Assembly: GCA_047621325.1 (NCBI GenBank)
Contig: JBLHLT010000016.1
Coordinates: forward strand, 1 to 64,000
Direction of reading: 5' to 3'
Length of the DNA: 64,000 nt
From: Bermanella sp047621325
Lineage (GTDB): Bacteria > Pseudomonadota > Gammaproteobacteria > Pseudomonadales > Oceanobacteraceae
Numbering within the stretch: the stretch's first letter is position 1; the number at the start of each line of letters is the position of its first letter. Below the pieces are notes generated by a model. That model ran no database searches, was not told the DNA's origin, and worked only from the letters and a program-made list of their open reading frames with translations. This document shows positions 44,861 to 54,372 of the stretch, in pieces. The position numbers were made by a program, and so were the translations under genes.

Positions 44861-46585
44861 GTGGAAATGCTTTCCGGCGGTGAAATGTTAGTACGCTCCC
44901 TTCACGAAGAGGGTGTTGAGTATGTTTATGGTTACCCAGGTGGTAGCCTTTTGCACGTGTATGACGCGTTTTATCAACAAGAAGCGGTCAAGCACGTCTT
45001 AGTTCGTCACGAACAAGCGGCAACACACATGGCAGACGGCTATGCCCGTGCCACAGGTAAGCCTGGTGTTGTCATGGTGACGTCTGGCCCTGGTGCTACC
45101 AATACGATTACTGGTATTGCTACAGCGTTTACTGACTCTATTCCTATGGTTGTTATTACAGGCCAAGTAATGAGTCACTTGATTGGTGATGATGCGTTCC
45201 AAGAAACCGACATGATGGGTATTTCTCGTCCGATCGTTAAGCACAGCTTTAGCATTAAGCACCCAAGCGAAATCGCTGAGACAGTGAAAAAGGCTTTTTA
45301 TATTGCGACATCGGGCCGCCCTGGGCCTGTGGTCATTGATATACCTAAAGATATGACCGTACCAAACGATCGTCATGAATTCTCTTATCCTAAAAAAGTA
45401 AAAATTCGTTCTTACGCGCCACCAGTAAAAGGTCATAGTGGCCAAATCCGTAAAGCGGTTGAGTTATTGTTAGCGGCTAAGCGCCCAATGATTTATTCCG
45501 GCGGTGGTGTTGTATTGGGTCAAGCGTCTGAGCAACTGCGTAAATTAGTACGTGAATTAAATTATCCTATTACTCAAACCCTAATGGGCTTGGGTGCCTA
45601 TCCGGCGACTGATCGTCAGTCATTGGGTATGTTGGGTATGCACGGTTCTTACGAAGCAAATATGGCAATGCATCACTCTGATGTGATTTTGGCAATTGGT
45701 GCACGCTTTGACGATCGTGTAACAAACGCGGTTAGTAAATTTTGCCCTGATGCAAAAATTGTACACATTGATATTGACCCGTCTTCAATTTCAAAAACGG
45801 TAACGGTTGATATTCCAATTGTTGGCCCTGTAGATAGCGTATTGGATGACTTCCTTGAAATCATTGCTGAAATTGGCCAAAAACCAGATAAAAAAGCGAT
45901 TGAATCTTGGTGGAAGCAAATTGAAGAGTGGCGCAAGCGTCACGGCGGCGAATACGAGAAAAATGACAACGGCTTGCTAAAACCGCAAGAAGCCATCGAA
46001 GGTTTATGGAAAGCCACTAATGGTGATGCGTATATTTGTTCTGACGTAGGTCAGCACCAAATGTTTGCGGCGCAATATTACAAGTTTGATAAGCCAAACC
46101 GTTGGATCAACTCAGGCGGTCTTGGCACCATGGGTTTTGGTTTCCCTGCTGCTATGGGGGTTAAATTAAACTTCCCTGATGAGATGGTAGTGTGTGTAAC
46201 TGGTGAAGGTTCGATTCAAATGAACATTCAAGAAATGTCGACCTGTTTACAGTACGGCATTCCGGTGAAAATTTTCTGTCTAAACAACGGCTATCTTGGC
46301 ATGGTTCGCCAGTGGCAAGATATGAACTACGAAGGTCGCCACTCAAGTTCATACATGGAGTCATTACCAGATTGGACTATGCTAGCTGAAAGTTATGGTC
46401 ACGTTGGTATCAACGTTGAAACCAAAGACCAGCTTCAAGGTGCAATGGATGACTGTTTTGGTAAGTACAAAGACCGTCTTGTTTTTGTAAACGTTGTAGT
46501 AGATCCAGAAGAACATGTTTACCCAATGCAGGTGCCAATGGGAACCATGCGTGACATGTGGTTAAGTAAAACGGAGCGCACCTAA
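44861..46585 (+). CDS. ilvI: Acetolactate synthase, large catalytic subunit
   Basis: 574 residues; first shared step of valine, leucine and isoleucine synthesis, using thiamine diphosphate and FAD. EYVYGYPGGSLLHVYD and RHEQAATHMADGYAR contain the catalytic Glu for thiamine activation; the thiamine motif is GEGSIQMNIQEM to LNNGYLGMVRQWQ; FAD contacts lie in the middle domain (AIGARFDDRVT). The start is GTG 44861, preceded seven bases earlier by AGAGGA. Coupled to ilvH (TAATG). Named ilvI/ilvB alternatively; the adjacent ACT subunit favours ilvIH. Confidence 0.95.
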   Translation: MEMLSGGEMLVRSLHEEGVEYVYGYPGGSLLHVYDAFYQQEAVKHVLVRHEQAATHMADGYARATGKPGVVMVTSGPGATNTITGIATAFTDSIPMVVITGQVMSHLIGDDAFQETDMMGISRPIVKHSFSIKHPSEIAETVKKAFYIATSGRPGPVVIDIPKDMTVPNDRHEFSYPKKVKIRSYAPPVKGHSGQIRKAVELLLAAKRPMIYSGGGVVLGQASEQLRKLVRELNYPITQTLMGLGAYPATDRQSLGMLGMHGSYEANMAMHHSDVILAIGARFDDRVTNAVSKFCPDAKIVHIDIDPSSISKTVTVDIPIVGPVDSVLDDFLEIIAEIGQKPDKKAIESWWKQIEEWRKRHGGEYEKNDNGLLKPQEAIEGLWKATNGDAYICSDVGQHQMFAAQYYKFDKPNRWINSGGLGTMGFGFPAAMGVKLNFPDEMVVCVTGEGSIQMNIQEMSTCLQYGIPVKIFCLNNGYLGMVRQWQDMNYEGRHSSSYMESLPDWTMLAESYGHVGINVETKDQLQGAMDDCFGKYKDRLVFVNVVVDPEEHVYPMQVPMGTMRDMWLSKTERT

Positions 46586-47076
46586 TGAGACATATAATTT
46601 CGATTTTATTAGAAAACGAACCAGGTGCTTTGGCACGTGTGGTTGGTTTGTTTGCACAGCGTTCTTATAACATTGAAACGTTAACGGTTGCGCCAACAGA
46701 AGACCCAACACTTTCGCGTATGACCATTACTACGTCAGGTCCTGACCGTGTTATCGAGCAAATTACCAAACAATTAAATAAATTAATTGAAGTGGTTAAG
46801 CTGGTGGATTTAACAGAAGGCGCGCATCTTGAGCGTGAACTGATGTTGATCAAAGTGAAAGCATCTGGTTCTCAGCGTGCTGAAATTAAACGTACAGCGG
46901 ATATTTTCCGTGGTCAAATTGTAGATGTAACTGCAAACGTTTATACCATACAGCTAACCGGTGCCACGGATAAGCTAGAAGCGTTTATCGAAGCCATTGG
47001 TACCAACTGTATATTAGAAACAGTTCGTACTGGTGTATCTGGTATCGCTCGTGGTGAGAAAACACTGAGCCTATAG
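46585..47076 (+). CDS. ilvH: Acetolactate synthase, small regulatory subunit
   Basis: 163 residues. N-terminal ACT domain (about 2-75: RHIISILLENEPGALARVVG and FAQRSYNIETLTV) binds valine and gives feedback inhibition; the C-terminal ALS_ss_C domain starts with ERELMLIKVKASG. It overlaps ilvI by one base and is closed by a strong terminator. It stabilises and activates the large subunit. Confidence 0.95.
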   Translation: MRHIISILLENEPGALARVVGLFAQRSYNIETLTVAPTEDPTLSRMTITTSGPDRVIEQITKQLNKLIEVVKLVDLTEGAHLERELMLIKVKASGSQRAEIKRTADIFRGQIVDVTANVYTIQLTGATDKLEAFIEAIGTNCILETVRTGVSGIARGEKTLSL

Positions 47077-47095
47077 TTTTTATCTAGGCGAATTC

Positions 47096-47131
47096 AAACG
47101 CGTTATCTTTTACGAGGTAACGCGTTTTTTT
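47096..47131 (+). terminator. Rho-independent terminator of ilvIH
   Basis: AAACGCGTTA (47096-47105), 12-base loop, TAACGCGTTT (47118-47127) with a T run; 20 bases after ilvH. Confidence 0.9.
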
Positions 47132-47139
47132 ATGTCTGA

Positions 47140-49464
47140 TTACTTAGCACCCTGTGAATTGGTCACTTTGAAGCGTTCCATTAAAATATTAATGCCAGAA
47201 GAAATGGCATTAATCTGCTCAACAGCATGGGCTACGTCTTTTGCGGTAGTCGTAATGTCTTCACTGATGCCATTAATGGTTTCAAGTTGTTGAGTAATTT
47301 CTTTTGAAGTAGCCAGTTGTTCAATGGTAGCCGTTGCGATGGTGTCGGTTCTTGATTGCACATTTTGTACTTTGACGGATAGCTGATCTAAATTCTTCGC
47401 CACCGAAGATAACGTTTCAGAGCCTTGTTGTGCTCGTGTGGATGAATCCAGAATACTATTGGCAGTATACTGAGCAGCCTTTTGTAACTCATCCATTTTT
47501 TGTTGAATTTCAATCGTCGTCTTTTGTGTGCGTCCGGCTAGCGTACGTACTTCATCAGCCACCACAGCAAACCCTCGGCCTTGTTCGCCTGCTCGTGCAG
47601 CTTCTATTGCTGCATTTAAAGCTAGTAAGTTTGTTTGGTCAGCGATTGATGTGATGGTGGACAGTACATCTTTGATGGCATCAACTTCAGATTCTAGCTG
47701 TTTGACGGCATCACTTGAATTACCGAGATTTTCAACCAGCTGGTTGATTTTTGCTGAGGCTTCTCTTGAGGTTTTTGCACTATTGTTTGCCTCATCGGCA
47801 GCCTCACTAGCATCATGGCTAGCGGCTTCGGTATTTTGGGCAACTTCCAAAAAGCTTTTGTTATATTCTTCCATGGCAGAGCTCACCATAAAAGTAGATG
47901 TTTTTTGAGAGTCTGTACTGATTGAACTTTTTGAGGCTGATGTGCTTAAACGTTCAGAAAGATTATTCAAACTATTTGATGATATTTGTACCTGCTCAAC
48001 AATGCCCTCTATTTGAGCAATAAAGTCATTAAAGCTAGAACCTACTTGCTGTAGTTCCGAAAAATTTTGTTGGCCTATACGCTGAGTGAGATCTCCGTCA
48101 CCGGTGGAAATATCTATGAAACGATCCGCTATGGAATGAATGGGTGAAGATAGTCGACGACCAATAATAGTGGCAATAATAGCAGCAATACTGCTGAGTA
48201 CTAATGCGATGAAAATGGTTGAAATAAGTTGGCTATGCTCTAGTACATACACCCATTTTAGGGATTCTTCTACATCCATTTCGCTCATCAGTGCCCAGCG
48301 AATATCTTCATCCACATTAATATAGGTGTAGGAGCTGAATACAGGTACATTTCGATAGTCAATGATTTCAATAAAACCACTTTCACCCGCCAGGGCTCGA
48401 TTTACACTCTCAGAATTTACAGGTTGAATCCCAATAGTCGTTGATTTAGCAGCAACAAGCTTGGCGATATCTTGCATGTTATTTTTTGATATTAGATCGA
48501 TATAAGCATCAGGGTCCTCGATATAAAAACGGGACTCTGTTAACAAGTGTTTATCTTTAGTAACAATATACGCTTCACCAGAGTCACCATAACCAGCTTT
48601 CTTCCAGTTTTTGTTACTGGTCATAACATCGTTAATGCGACCAATTGGGAACTGGTAGATTAAAATGCCAACCAAATTGTCACCTTGAAAAATTGGAGAA
48701 GAAATAAAGCTCGCAGGACTTTCATAGGATGGGGTATAAGGGGTGAAATCCACAAAAGCAGCTTCACCTTTATTAATCTTGAGTGCTTTTTTATAGGCTT
48801 GAGCAATGCCAGATTGACTGTATGGCCCTGTTTTTAAATTGGTTGCGAAATCCAGTTCTTTGTAAACCGAGTAGACAATATCGCCTCGATCAGGTGATAC
48901 GATGAAAACGTCATAGTACCCATTAACCGATAAAAATTGGTTGAATTCATTATGATATTTAGCATGAATGTCATCGTATTGCGGTATTTGGTTAGAGGCG
49001 ATTAGACTATTCTTTTCACCTAAAGGGTAAGTGTTGCTTGCGATATAGGCGTGTTGGAACGCCCTTGCCTTGTCTGAGATTGCGCTGAATAAATTCTGAT
49101 TTAAGCTTTGCTTATTGAGTAAATTGTACTGTTGTTTGAATTGCGTATTGTAGAAGCCTTCTAACTCAGAAAAGTTGGTAGTAGTTACTTGGTGGTCATT
49201 AAATGCCTGAGTAAACTCAACAGCGGCATCAATTGTCAGTAAAGAGCTTGCTTCAAATTGAATTTGTTGGCGCATGGCATCCAATTGCGCCTCAATATTA
49301 AGTTTCTTTTCTTCTCGTTCTGAGGTGAGATGTTCTTCTGAGGTGTGTGTGAATGCTTCGATGGCATCTTTATGTAAGGCTACTTGTAATACGGTGGCTA
49401 GCAATATAATTGAGAACATTGATACGCCACAAAAACTTAGAATTAATCTTAACTTTAAACTCAT
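47140..49464 (-). CDS. Methyl-accepting chemotaxis protein with large periplasmic sensor
   Basis: 774 residues. TM1 about 7-29, a periplasmic sensor of nearly 400 residues of the Cache type (double, judged by size; YYDVFIVSPDRGDIVYSVYKE and the later GYGDSGEAYIVTKDKHLLTESRF), TM2 (HSQLISTIFIALVLSSIAAI), HAMP, and a cytoplasmic signalling domain with ADQTNLLALNAAIEAARAGE and GRGFAVVADEVR. The ligand is unknown. It diverges from the BLUF gene by 150 bases. No Che genes are nearby. Confidence 0.93.
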   Translation of the reverse strand: MSLKLRLILSFCGVSMFSIILLATVLQVALHKDAIEAFTHTSEEHLTSEREEKKLNIEAQLDAMRQQIQFEASSLLTIDAAVEFTQAFNDHQVTTTNFSELEGFYNTQFKQQYNLLNKQSLNQNLFSAISDKARAFQHAYIASNTYPLGEKNSLIASNQIPQYDDIHAKYHNEFNQFLSVNGYYDVFIVSPDRGDIVYSVYKELDFATNLKTGPYSQSGIAQAYKKALKINKGEAAFVDFTPYTPSYESPASFISSPIFQGDNLVGILIYQFPIGRINDVMTSNKNWKKAGYGDSGEAYIVTKDKHLLTESRFYIEDPDAYIDLISKNNMQDIAKLVAAKSTTIGIQPVNSESVNRALAGESGFIEIIDYRNVPVFSSYTYINVDEDIRWALMSEMDVEESLKWVYVLEHSQLISTIFIALVLSSIAAIIATIIGRRLSSPIHSIADRFIDISTGDGDLTQRIGQQNFSELQQVGSSFNDFIAQIEGIVEQVQISSNSLNNLSERLSTSASKSSISTDSQKTSTFMVSSAMEEYNKSFLEVAQNTEAASHDASEAADEANNSAKTSREASAKINQLVENLGNSSDAVKQLESEVDAIKDVLSTITSIADQTNLLALNAAIEAARAGEQGRGFAVVADEVRTLAGRTQKTTIEIQQKMDELQKAAQYTANSILDSSTRAQQGSETLSSVAKNLDQLSVKVQNVQSRTDTIATATIEQLATSKEITQQLETINGISEDITTTAKDVAHAVEQINAISSGINILMERFKVTNSQGAK

Positions 49465-49614
49465 AAATGCACCATCAATGCTTTTAAATTATAAATAGGT
49501 TTTTTTTAATATGTAAAAATTATTTTAGAGCCTCCTTTGGAGCAAGATATGTAAACCCTCCTATTAAATCTAGACTAATATTTAATAAGTTCTTTATTTA
49601 ATGAGTTTTCCGTC

Positions 49615-50034
49615 ATGTATTTAATGCGTTTGATTTATTGCAGTAAGGTGACAAATATCTTTAAAACCGAGGATATAGACCATATCTTGGAAACCGCACG
49701 TAAGCGAAATAAAGATCAAAACATAACAGGTGTCTTATGCTTTAATCGGAAGTATTTCTTGCAGTGTATTGAAGGGAGTAGAGAAGCGATCAACGATGCT
49801 TACCATCGAATTTTAAAAGACCCTCGCCACGACGGTATTATTTTGCTTGGTTACTGCCAAATTAGTCATAGGGACTTTGCTACGTGGCAAATGGCGTTTG
49901 TGCCTGAGAAAAAAGTTACAGATGAAATTAACTTAAAGTACTCTCAAACCCGTGACTTTGATCCGTTTACAATGAACGGAGAAAGCACCTATCAAATGTT
50001 ATTGGAATTAAGTAAGAATATTCCCGCTGTTTAA
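49615..50034 (+). CDS. BLUF-domain blue-light photoreceptor
   Basis: 139 residues, one domain only. The FAD-binding BLUF residues fall exactly on those of AppA: Tyr8 (LIYCSK), Asn32, Gln50 (FLQCIEG), Trp91 and Met93 (ATWQMAF), so it should form the blue-light switch. No EAL or other output domain is attached; the output must be by partner binding. It lies divergent to the chemoreceptor gene and convergent to an EamA transporter. Confidence 0.92.
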   Translation: MYLMRLIYCSKVTNIFKTEDIDHILETARKRNKDQNITGVLCFNRKYFLQCIEGSREAINDAYHRILKDPRHDGIILLGYCQISHRDFATWQMAFVPEKKVTDEINLKYSQTRDFDPFTMNGESTYQMLLELSKNIPAV

Positions 50035-50049
50035 TAGGCGCTTATTGGA

Positions 50050-50916
50050 TTACTTGCTAATCAAAAACACCCCTAAAATTACCAGACCCAACCCTGCTAG
50101 GTGAAACCCAGTTAGGGTTTCACCTAATATCCAAACCGCTAAAAGTGTTGTAAATAAAGGACCTGTGGTTCCGGTTATCGCGGTGCGCTCTGAACCAATA
50201 CGCGCAATGGCCGCACTCATGGCGTAGCTTGGAATCACGGTACTAAAAAATGCGAGGGCAAAGCCATAGCCATAAATAGTGGCTGAATAATTTAAAATAT
50301 TTTCTACGGGTGTATGCAGTAAATTAACCTGAGTAAATAGGCAAGAACTTACCATTGCCAACGACGTAAATAACCCAGCCCCCAGTTTTTCAATAAGTGG
50401 TTTGCTCAGTAATACATATATTGCAAATGTGATCGCGCAACTGAGCATGAGCATTAATCCAAGCCAAGAGCCATGTAATGTGAATTCACCGGGTAGCAGT
50501 ACGATTAAACCGCCATAAACAATCATAACCGCAAGCATTACATTTTTAGAGGGCATTTTTTTATCCCAAGCCGCTTTGATTAAAACGACTAAACTAGGAT
50601 AGGCATACAAAATAATGCGCTCGGCATGAGCGCTAATACTTTCAAGCGCTAATAAATCAAGATAACTCGATAAGAAATAACCCAAAAATCCAGTGGCAAT
50701 AGCAGACGCGATGTGACGTTTTTTACCTATTAATTGTGACGATTGCCAAATTAAGAGGGCTAAGTAAAAAGGAAATGCAAACCACATACGCAACACCATT
50801 AAACCTTCGCTATTAGCGCCCAGTGCGTACGCTTCTTTTATTAGAATAGGTTTTAATGAAAACATAAAGCTGGCCAGTAAAGCCAAACCTAATCCTATTT
50901 TAAATTGTGTTGTCAC
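50050..50916 (-). CDS. EamA/DMT-family transporter
   Basis: 288 residues with about ten hydrophobic helices in two EamA repeats. The family signature ESISAHAERIILYAYPSLVVLIKA closes the first repeat and AIARIGSERTAITGTTGPLFTTLLAVWILGETL the second. Starts at GTG 50916, preceded eight bases earlier by AAGG. Members export amino acids or metabolites; the substrate is unknown. Confidence 0.9.
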   Translation of the reverse strand: MTTQFKIGLGLALLASFMFSLKPILIKEAYALGANSEGLMVLRMWFAFPFYLALLIWQSSQLIGKKRHIASAIATGFLGYFLSSYLDLLALESISAHAERIILYAYPSLVVLIKAAWDKKMPSKNVMLAVMIVYGGLIVLLPGEFTLHGSWLGLMLMLSCAITFAIYVLLSKPLIEKLGAGLFTSLAMVSSCLFTQVNLLHTPVENILNYSATIYGYGFALAFFSTVIPSYAMSAAIARIGSERTAITGTTGPLFTTLLAVWILGETLTGFHLAGLGLVILGVFLISK

Positions 50917-51278
50917 AGTGGTTACCTTAAGTTTACGACCAATATATAAATTGACTAACGACAGTCTTTATCGAGTGTTAAGCAGGGATCACGGGTGGAA
51001 TCTTACAGCGCTTTTTATTTTTATAGTACAAACGATTGCGGATACTTCTAGTTAGGCATCATATGTACGGATTAATGATTGTGTTATTAAAGCGAGTTTT
51101 CCCTAGGGCTTCAAGGATTGTTCTTATTAAAATCAATTTACATCGCTTATTTATGCAGGTTGTATGAGAATAACGCTACTATAGGTGATAGAGTCAGCAC
51201 TGGTTAGAGTGATGCTTTGTTTGTATGTGGTTTATGTAATTTAATTATTTTAATGGGTGTTCAAAGAAGGGCGTATAA
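50917..51278. other. Divergent intergenic gap, nothing recognised
   Basis: 362 bases between EamA and MFS genes, AT-rich. No ORF with ribosome site, strong hairpin or clear promoter was found by eye; it must hold both promoters. Confidence 0.5.
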
Positions 51279-52466
51279 GTGTTTACAATTCCTTACCCTG
51301 TGTGGTTAATCGCTTTAGCTCAAGCACTTGGCATGCTTACCGCGCCGATGGTTATATTTGTTGGAGGATTTCTAGGTGTTTTGTTTGCACCATCTGCGGC
51401 TTTAGCAACATTACCCGTGGCAGCACTGGTTGTGGGCGGTGCGGTGACGAGTATGCCAGCTGCCTTTATTATGAAGCGAATTGGTCGTCGAAGTGGTTTT
51501 GTCTATGCAACGTTGTTGGCTATTTTAGGTTCGATATTGGCATTTTATAGTGTGCGCAATGAGAACTTTTTTGGTTTGTGTTTCAGTGTGTTTTTATTGG
51601 GTGGGCATATGGCGTTTGTGCAGCAATTTAGATTTGCCGCCATTGAATGGGTAACGGCAGATAAGATTGCGATGACGGCCAGTGTAGTGATGTTGGGTGG
51701 ATTATTAGCGGCATGGTTAGGCCCAGAACTTGCGATGCAGGGCAAAGATTTATTTGAACACACATTTAGTGGTAGCTTTATATTGTTGGCGCTTTGCCAC
51801 GTTGCATTATTAGTTTTATTGAGTGTTATGCCATTTGCAGAGATTAAACCAGCGGATGATTCGATACTTGTTCAGCGTTCATGGTTTAAATTATTTGCTC
51901 AGCCGGGTATTGGTGCCGCTATAGCAAGCGCTGCGGTGGCGTTTGGCGTGATGAGTTTAATTATGACAGCGACACCTGTGAGTATGAGTGAAATTCAAAA
52001 TTATCCGCTAGATGACACCAAAATCGTTATTCAAAGTCATATTATGGCGATGTTTATTCCGTCACTTTTTGCACCTATTTTATTCCGTGTGTTCAGTTTA
52101 TTCAGTATGTTACTGATGGGCTTGGTGGTTATGAGTGTTGCGGTCACAATAGCCATCTTGGATCAAAGTTATTGGGGATATTGGAGTGCACTTGTGTGCT
52201 TAGGTATTGGCTGGAATTTTTTGTATGTGGGTGGTACGGCGTTACTCGCTCAGCAGTACGACCAGCAAGAAAGTTTCACTGTGCAGGCAATGAATGATGT
52301 TTGTGTGTTTAGTACGCAAGCGGTGATGTCATTGTGTGCAGGTTGGATGGTGTTTAATTATGGTTGGTTTGCACTTAATTTAATTGCGGTGCCGTTATTA
52401 ATGTTTGCGTTGGTATTAATTGCGCGTTGGTATTTTTTAAATATAAAAACAAAGCAAGCGGCTTGA
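51279..52466 (+). CDS. Major-facilitator-superfamily transporter
   Basis: 395 residues with 12 hydrophobic segments. The loop 2-3 motif appears as FIMKRIGRRSGFVYATLLAI and the central loop as FAEIKPADDSILVQ. GTG 51279 is preferred because AGAAGGG lies seven bases before it. It resembles Y-type MFS carriers of unknown substrate. A terminator overlaps the stop codon. Confidence 0.88.
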   Translation: MFTIPYPVWLIALAQALGMLTAPMVIFVGGFLGVLFAPSAALATLPVAALVVGGAVTSMPAAFIMKRIGRRSGFVYATLLAILGSILAFYSVRNENFFGLCFSVFLLGGHMAFVQQFRFAAIEWVTADKIAMTASVVMLGGLLAAWLGPELAMQGKDLFEHTFSGSFILLALCHVALLVLLSVMPFAEIKPADDSILVQRSWFKLFAQPGIGAAIASAAVAFGVMSLIMTATPVSMSEIQNYPLDDTKIVIQSHIMAMFIPSLFAPILFRVFSLFSMLLMGLVVMSVAVTIAILDQSYWGYWSALVCLGIGWNFLYVGGTALLAQQYDQQESFTVQAMNDVCVFSTQAVMSLCAGWMVFNYGWFALNLIAVPLLMFALVLIARWYFLNIKTKQAA

Positions 52467-52485
52467 TAGGCCGCTTGTTTTTATT
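52453..52485 (+). terminator. Rho-independent terminator of the MFS gene
   Basis: CAAGCGGC (52455-52462), seven-base loop, GCCGCTTG (52470-52477) then TTTTTATTTT. The left arm lies inside the end of the CDS, so the stop codon sits in the loop. Confidence 0.85.
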
Positions 52486-52504
52486 TTCTTATTTCATTTT
52501 ATAA

Positions 52505-53338
52505 TTAACGAATATCTTCTAGTAAAGTATCCATGCCGGATTCAATACCATCAATATTCTCTAAATCGGATAGAGCCTGTTCGGTATCCATATTTATGGC
52601 TGCGGCGATATCCAAAGGAAAGCCTTGTAAGGTTTCTTGAGCCGATAAGCCTGCTTTGGTACAAGTATGGATATAAAGTGCTAAATGGATAAGGCTAGCC
52701 AGTGGTTGCTCTAGATTTACCAAGTCATCATTACAATGATAAAGAATGCCATCAGCAATCTCTTCAGGAAACTTCCAGCGTTTAGCCAGTTCAGCACCTA
52801 CATCAGCATAAGTATAACCAAGCATTGAATTTTCAACACTTGCGAGCTTGCCGCCAGCATCGACCGCTGCTTGAATTTTTTTGGCTTCTTGCGGCGCTAA
52901 AAGCTGAATCAGCAATTCACCAATGCTGTGTAACATGCCACAGGTAAATGCTGTTTCAGTGTTGATTTTACAATAGGGAGCCATCCACTTAGCAATGGCG
53001 GCCACGGCGAAGTTATCACGCCAGAATTCTTTACGGTTAAAGCCTGGTGGGCTTTGCATTGCACCGGTGATACCTGAAGCTAAAACTAAGGTTCTAAGAG
53101 TCGAGAACCCTAGTAAGACTGAAGCATCTGCGGTGCTTGAAATAGTACGGCTTACGCCGTAGTGCGCACAATTAGCAAGGCGCAACACTTTGGCTGTTAG
53201 AACCGGGTCTAGGCTGATTTTTTTTGCAATTTCGTCCATATCGAAATCGGCTTTGTTAAAGGTTTGAATAAGTTCTTGAACTACCTTGGGAATATTAGGC
53301 AGATTTTGATTGTGATCAAATAAGCTAGAAAAGTTCAT
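52505..53338 (-). CDS. HDOD-domain signalling protein
   Basis: 277 residues, one HDOD domain (about 13-215): LPNIPKVVQELIQTF, DPVLTAKVLRLANCAHYG and GMLHSIGELLIQLL are typical blocks. The HD motif is changed to HS, so phosphohydrolase activity is doubtful; HDOD proteins usually act through binding. GTG 53350 is in frame; ATG 53338, with GGA seven bases ahead, is preferred. No partner domains. The role is unknown, perhaps in two-component or c-di-GMP control. Confidence 0.88.
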   Translation of the reverse strand: MNFSSLFDHNQNLPNIPKVVQELIQTFNKADFDMDEIAKKISLDPVLTAKVLRLANCAHYGVSRTISSTADASVLLGFSTLRTLVLASGITGAMQSPPGFNRKEFWRDNFAVAAIAKWMAPYCKINTETAFTCGMLHSIGELLIQLLAPQEAKKIQAAVDAGGKLASVENSMLGYTYADVGAELAKRWKFPEEIADGILYHCNDDLVNLEQPLASLIHLALYIHTCTKAGLSAQETLQGFPLDIAAAINMDTEQALSDLENIDGIESGMDTLLEDIR

Positions 53339-53476
53339 ACGTACGTCCACTGTTATACTGTTTTAAGCCTAGAACACCCTGTTCAACTTGGCTAATAGGA
53401 TATTGAAAAATAACTCAATCTAATCTGCTGTTTGTTAGAATAGATAAATAGAGATTAGAAATTATAAGGCATCATT

Positions 53477-54364
53477 ATGACAAGTGTTGGTTTTATTGGA
53501 ATTGGCCTGATGGGGTTGCCCATGTGCACGCGGTTATTGGCGGCACAAGTGCCATTAACGGTGTGGAACCGCAACCCGCAAAAATGTCAGCCTTTAGTGT
53601 CGCAGGGTGCGGTTCATGCTGCTTCTGTTGCAATACTTGTCCAAAATGTCGATGTCATCATGCTCTGTGTATCGAATACTCAGGCGGTGCAAGATGTGAG
53701 TGAAGCTTTATTGCCGTATTTACGTAAAGGCCAAGTGGTTGTGGATTTCAGCTCGATCAGCCCTGATGCCACTCAGGCGTTAGCATTGCGTGTGGCCGAA
53801 CAGGGTGTAACTTGGATTGATTGCCCCGTATCGGGTGGTGTTGCAGGTGCTGAAGCGGGTACGTTGGTGATGATGGCCGGTGGTGATGAAAATATACTCA
53901 AAACCCTGCAGCCATTACTTTTAAATCTAGGGCAGCGTGTAACGTATATGGGCGAAAGTGGGGCGGGGCAAACCACTAAAATATGCAATCAAATGATCGT
54001 AAGTTGTAATGTACTGGTGATTGCAGAGGTAATGGCCATGGCGAAACGAGCTGGAGTCGATGCGGTAAAAATTCCCCAAGCATTACAGGGCGGCTTTGCC
54101 GACAGCACGCCCTTGCAGTTAACGGGGTCGCGCATGGCGGTACAAGACTTTGATGACATTAAGTGGCATGTGAAAACCTTACTCAAAGACCTCGATATGG
54201 CAGGCGACCTAAGTAAAGCACTGGGTAGTGCAACGCCAATGGCGGGATTAGGTGCACAATTGATGCGTCAGCATGCAAGCAAAGGGTTTGCCGAACAAGA
54301 CCCTGCCACGCTGGTTAGTCTTTATGAGGCTATGCTTAAGCGCAACATGCCCGAACAAGACTAG
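53477..54364 (+). CDS. NAD(P)-dependent beta-hydroxyacid dehydrogenase (GlxR/GarR-like)
   Basis: 295 residues. N-terminal Rossmann FIGIGLMGLPMCTRLL; catalytic signature DCPVSGGVAGAEAGTL; catalytic Lys in GAGQTTKICNQMI (Lys near 170). Relatives are tartronate semialdehyde reductase, 3-hydroxyisobutyrate dehydrogenase and L-threonate dehydrogenase. The next gene is a hydroxypyruvate-isomerase-family protein, which favours tartronate semialdehyde reductase or L-threonate dehydrogenase. No Gcl or threonate kinase gene is adjacent, so the choice is open. Confidence 0.9.
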   Translation: MTSVGFIGIGLMGLPMCTRLLAAQVPLTVWNRNPQKCQPLVSQGAVHAASVAILVQNVDVIMLCVSNTQAVQDVSEALLPYLRKGQVVVDFSSISPDATQALALRVAEQGVTWIDCPVSGGVAGAEAGTLVMMAGGDENILKTLQPLLLNLGQRVTYMGESGAGQTTKICNQMIVSCNVLVIAEVMAMAKRAGVDAVKIPQALQGGFADSTPLQLTGSRMAVQDFDDIKWHVKTLLKDLDMAGDLSKALGSATPMAGLGAQLMRQHASKGFAEQDPATLVSLYEAMLKRNMPEQD

Positions 54365-54372
54365 GAATCATC

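Noticed and set aside
44999..45445. Minus-strand 148-residue frame inside ilvI
   Set aside because: Shadow of a well-conserved enzyme; composition is not protein-like.
47528..47908. Plus-strand 126-residue frame inside the chemoreceptor gene
   Set aside because: Antisense to the highly conserved signalling domain; no start signal.
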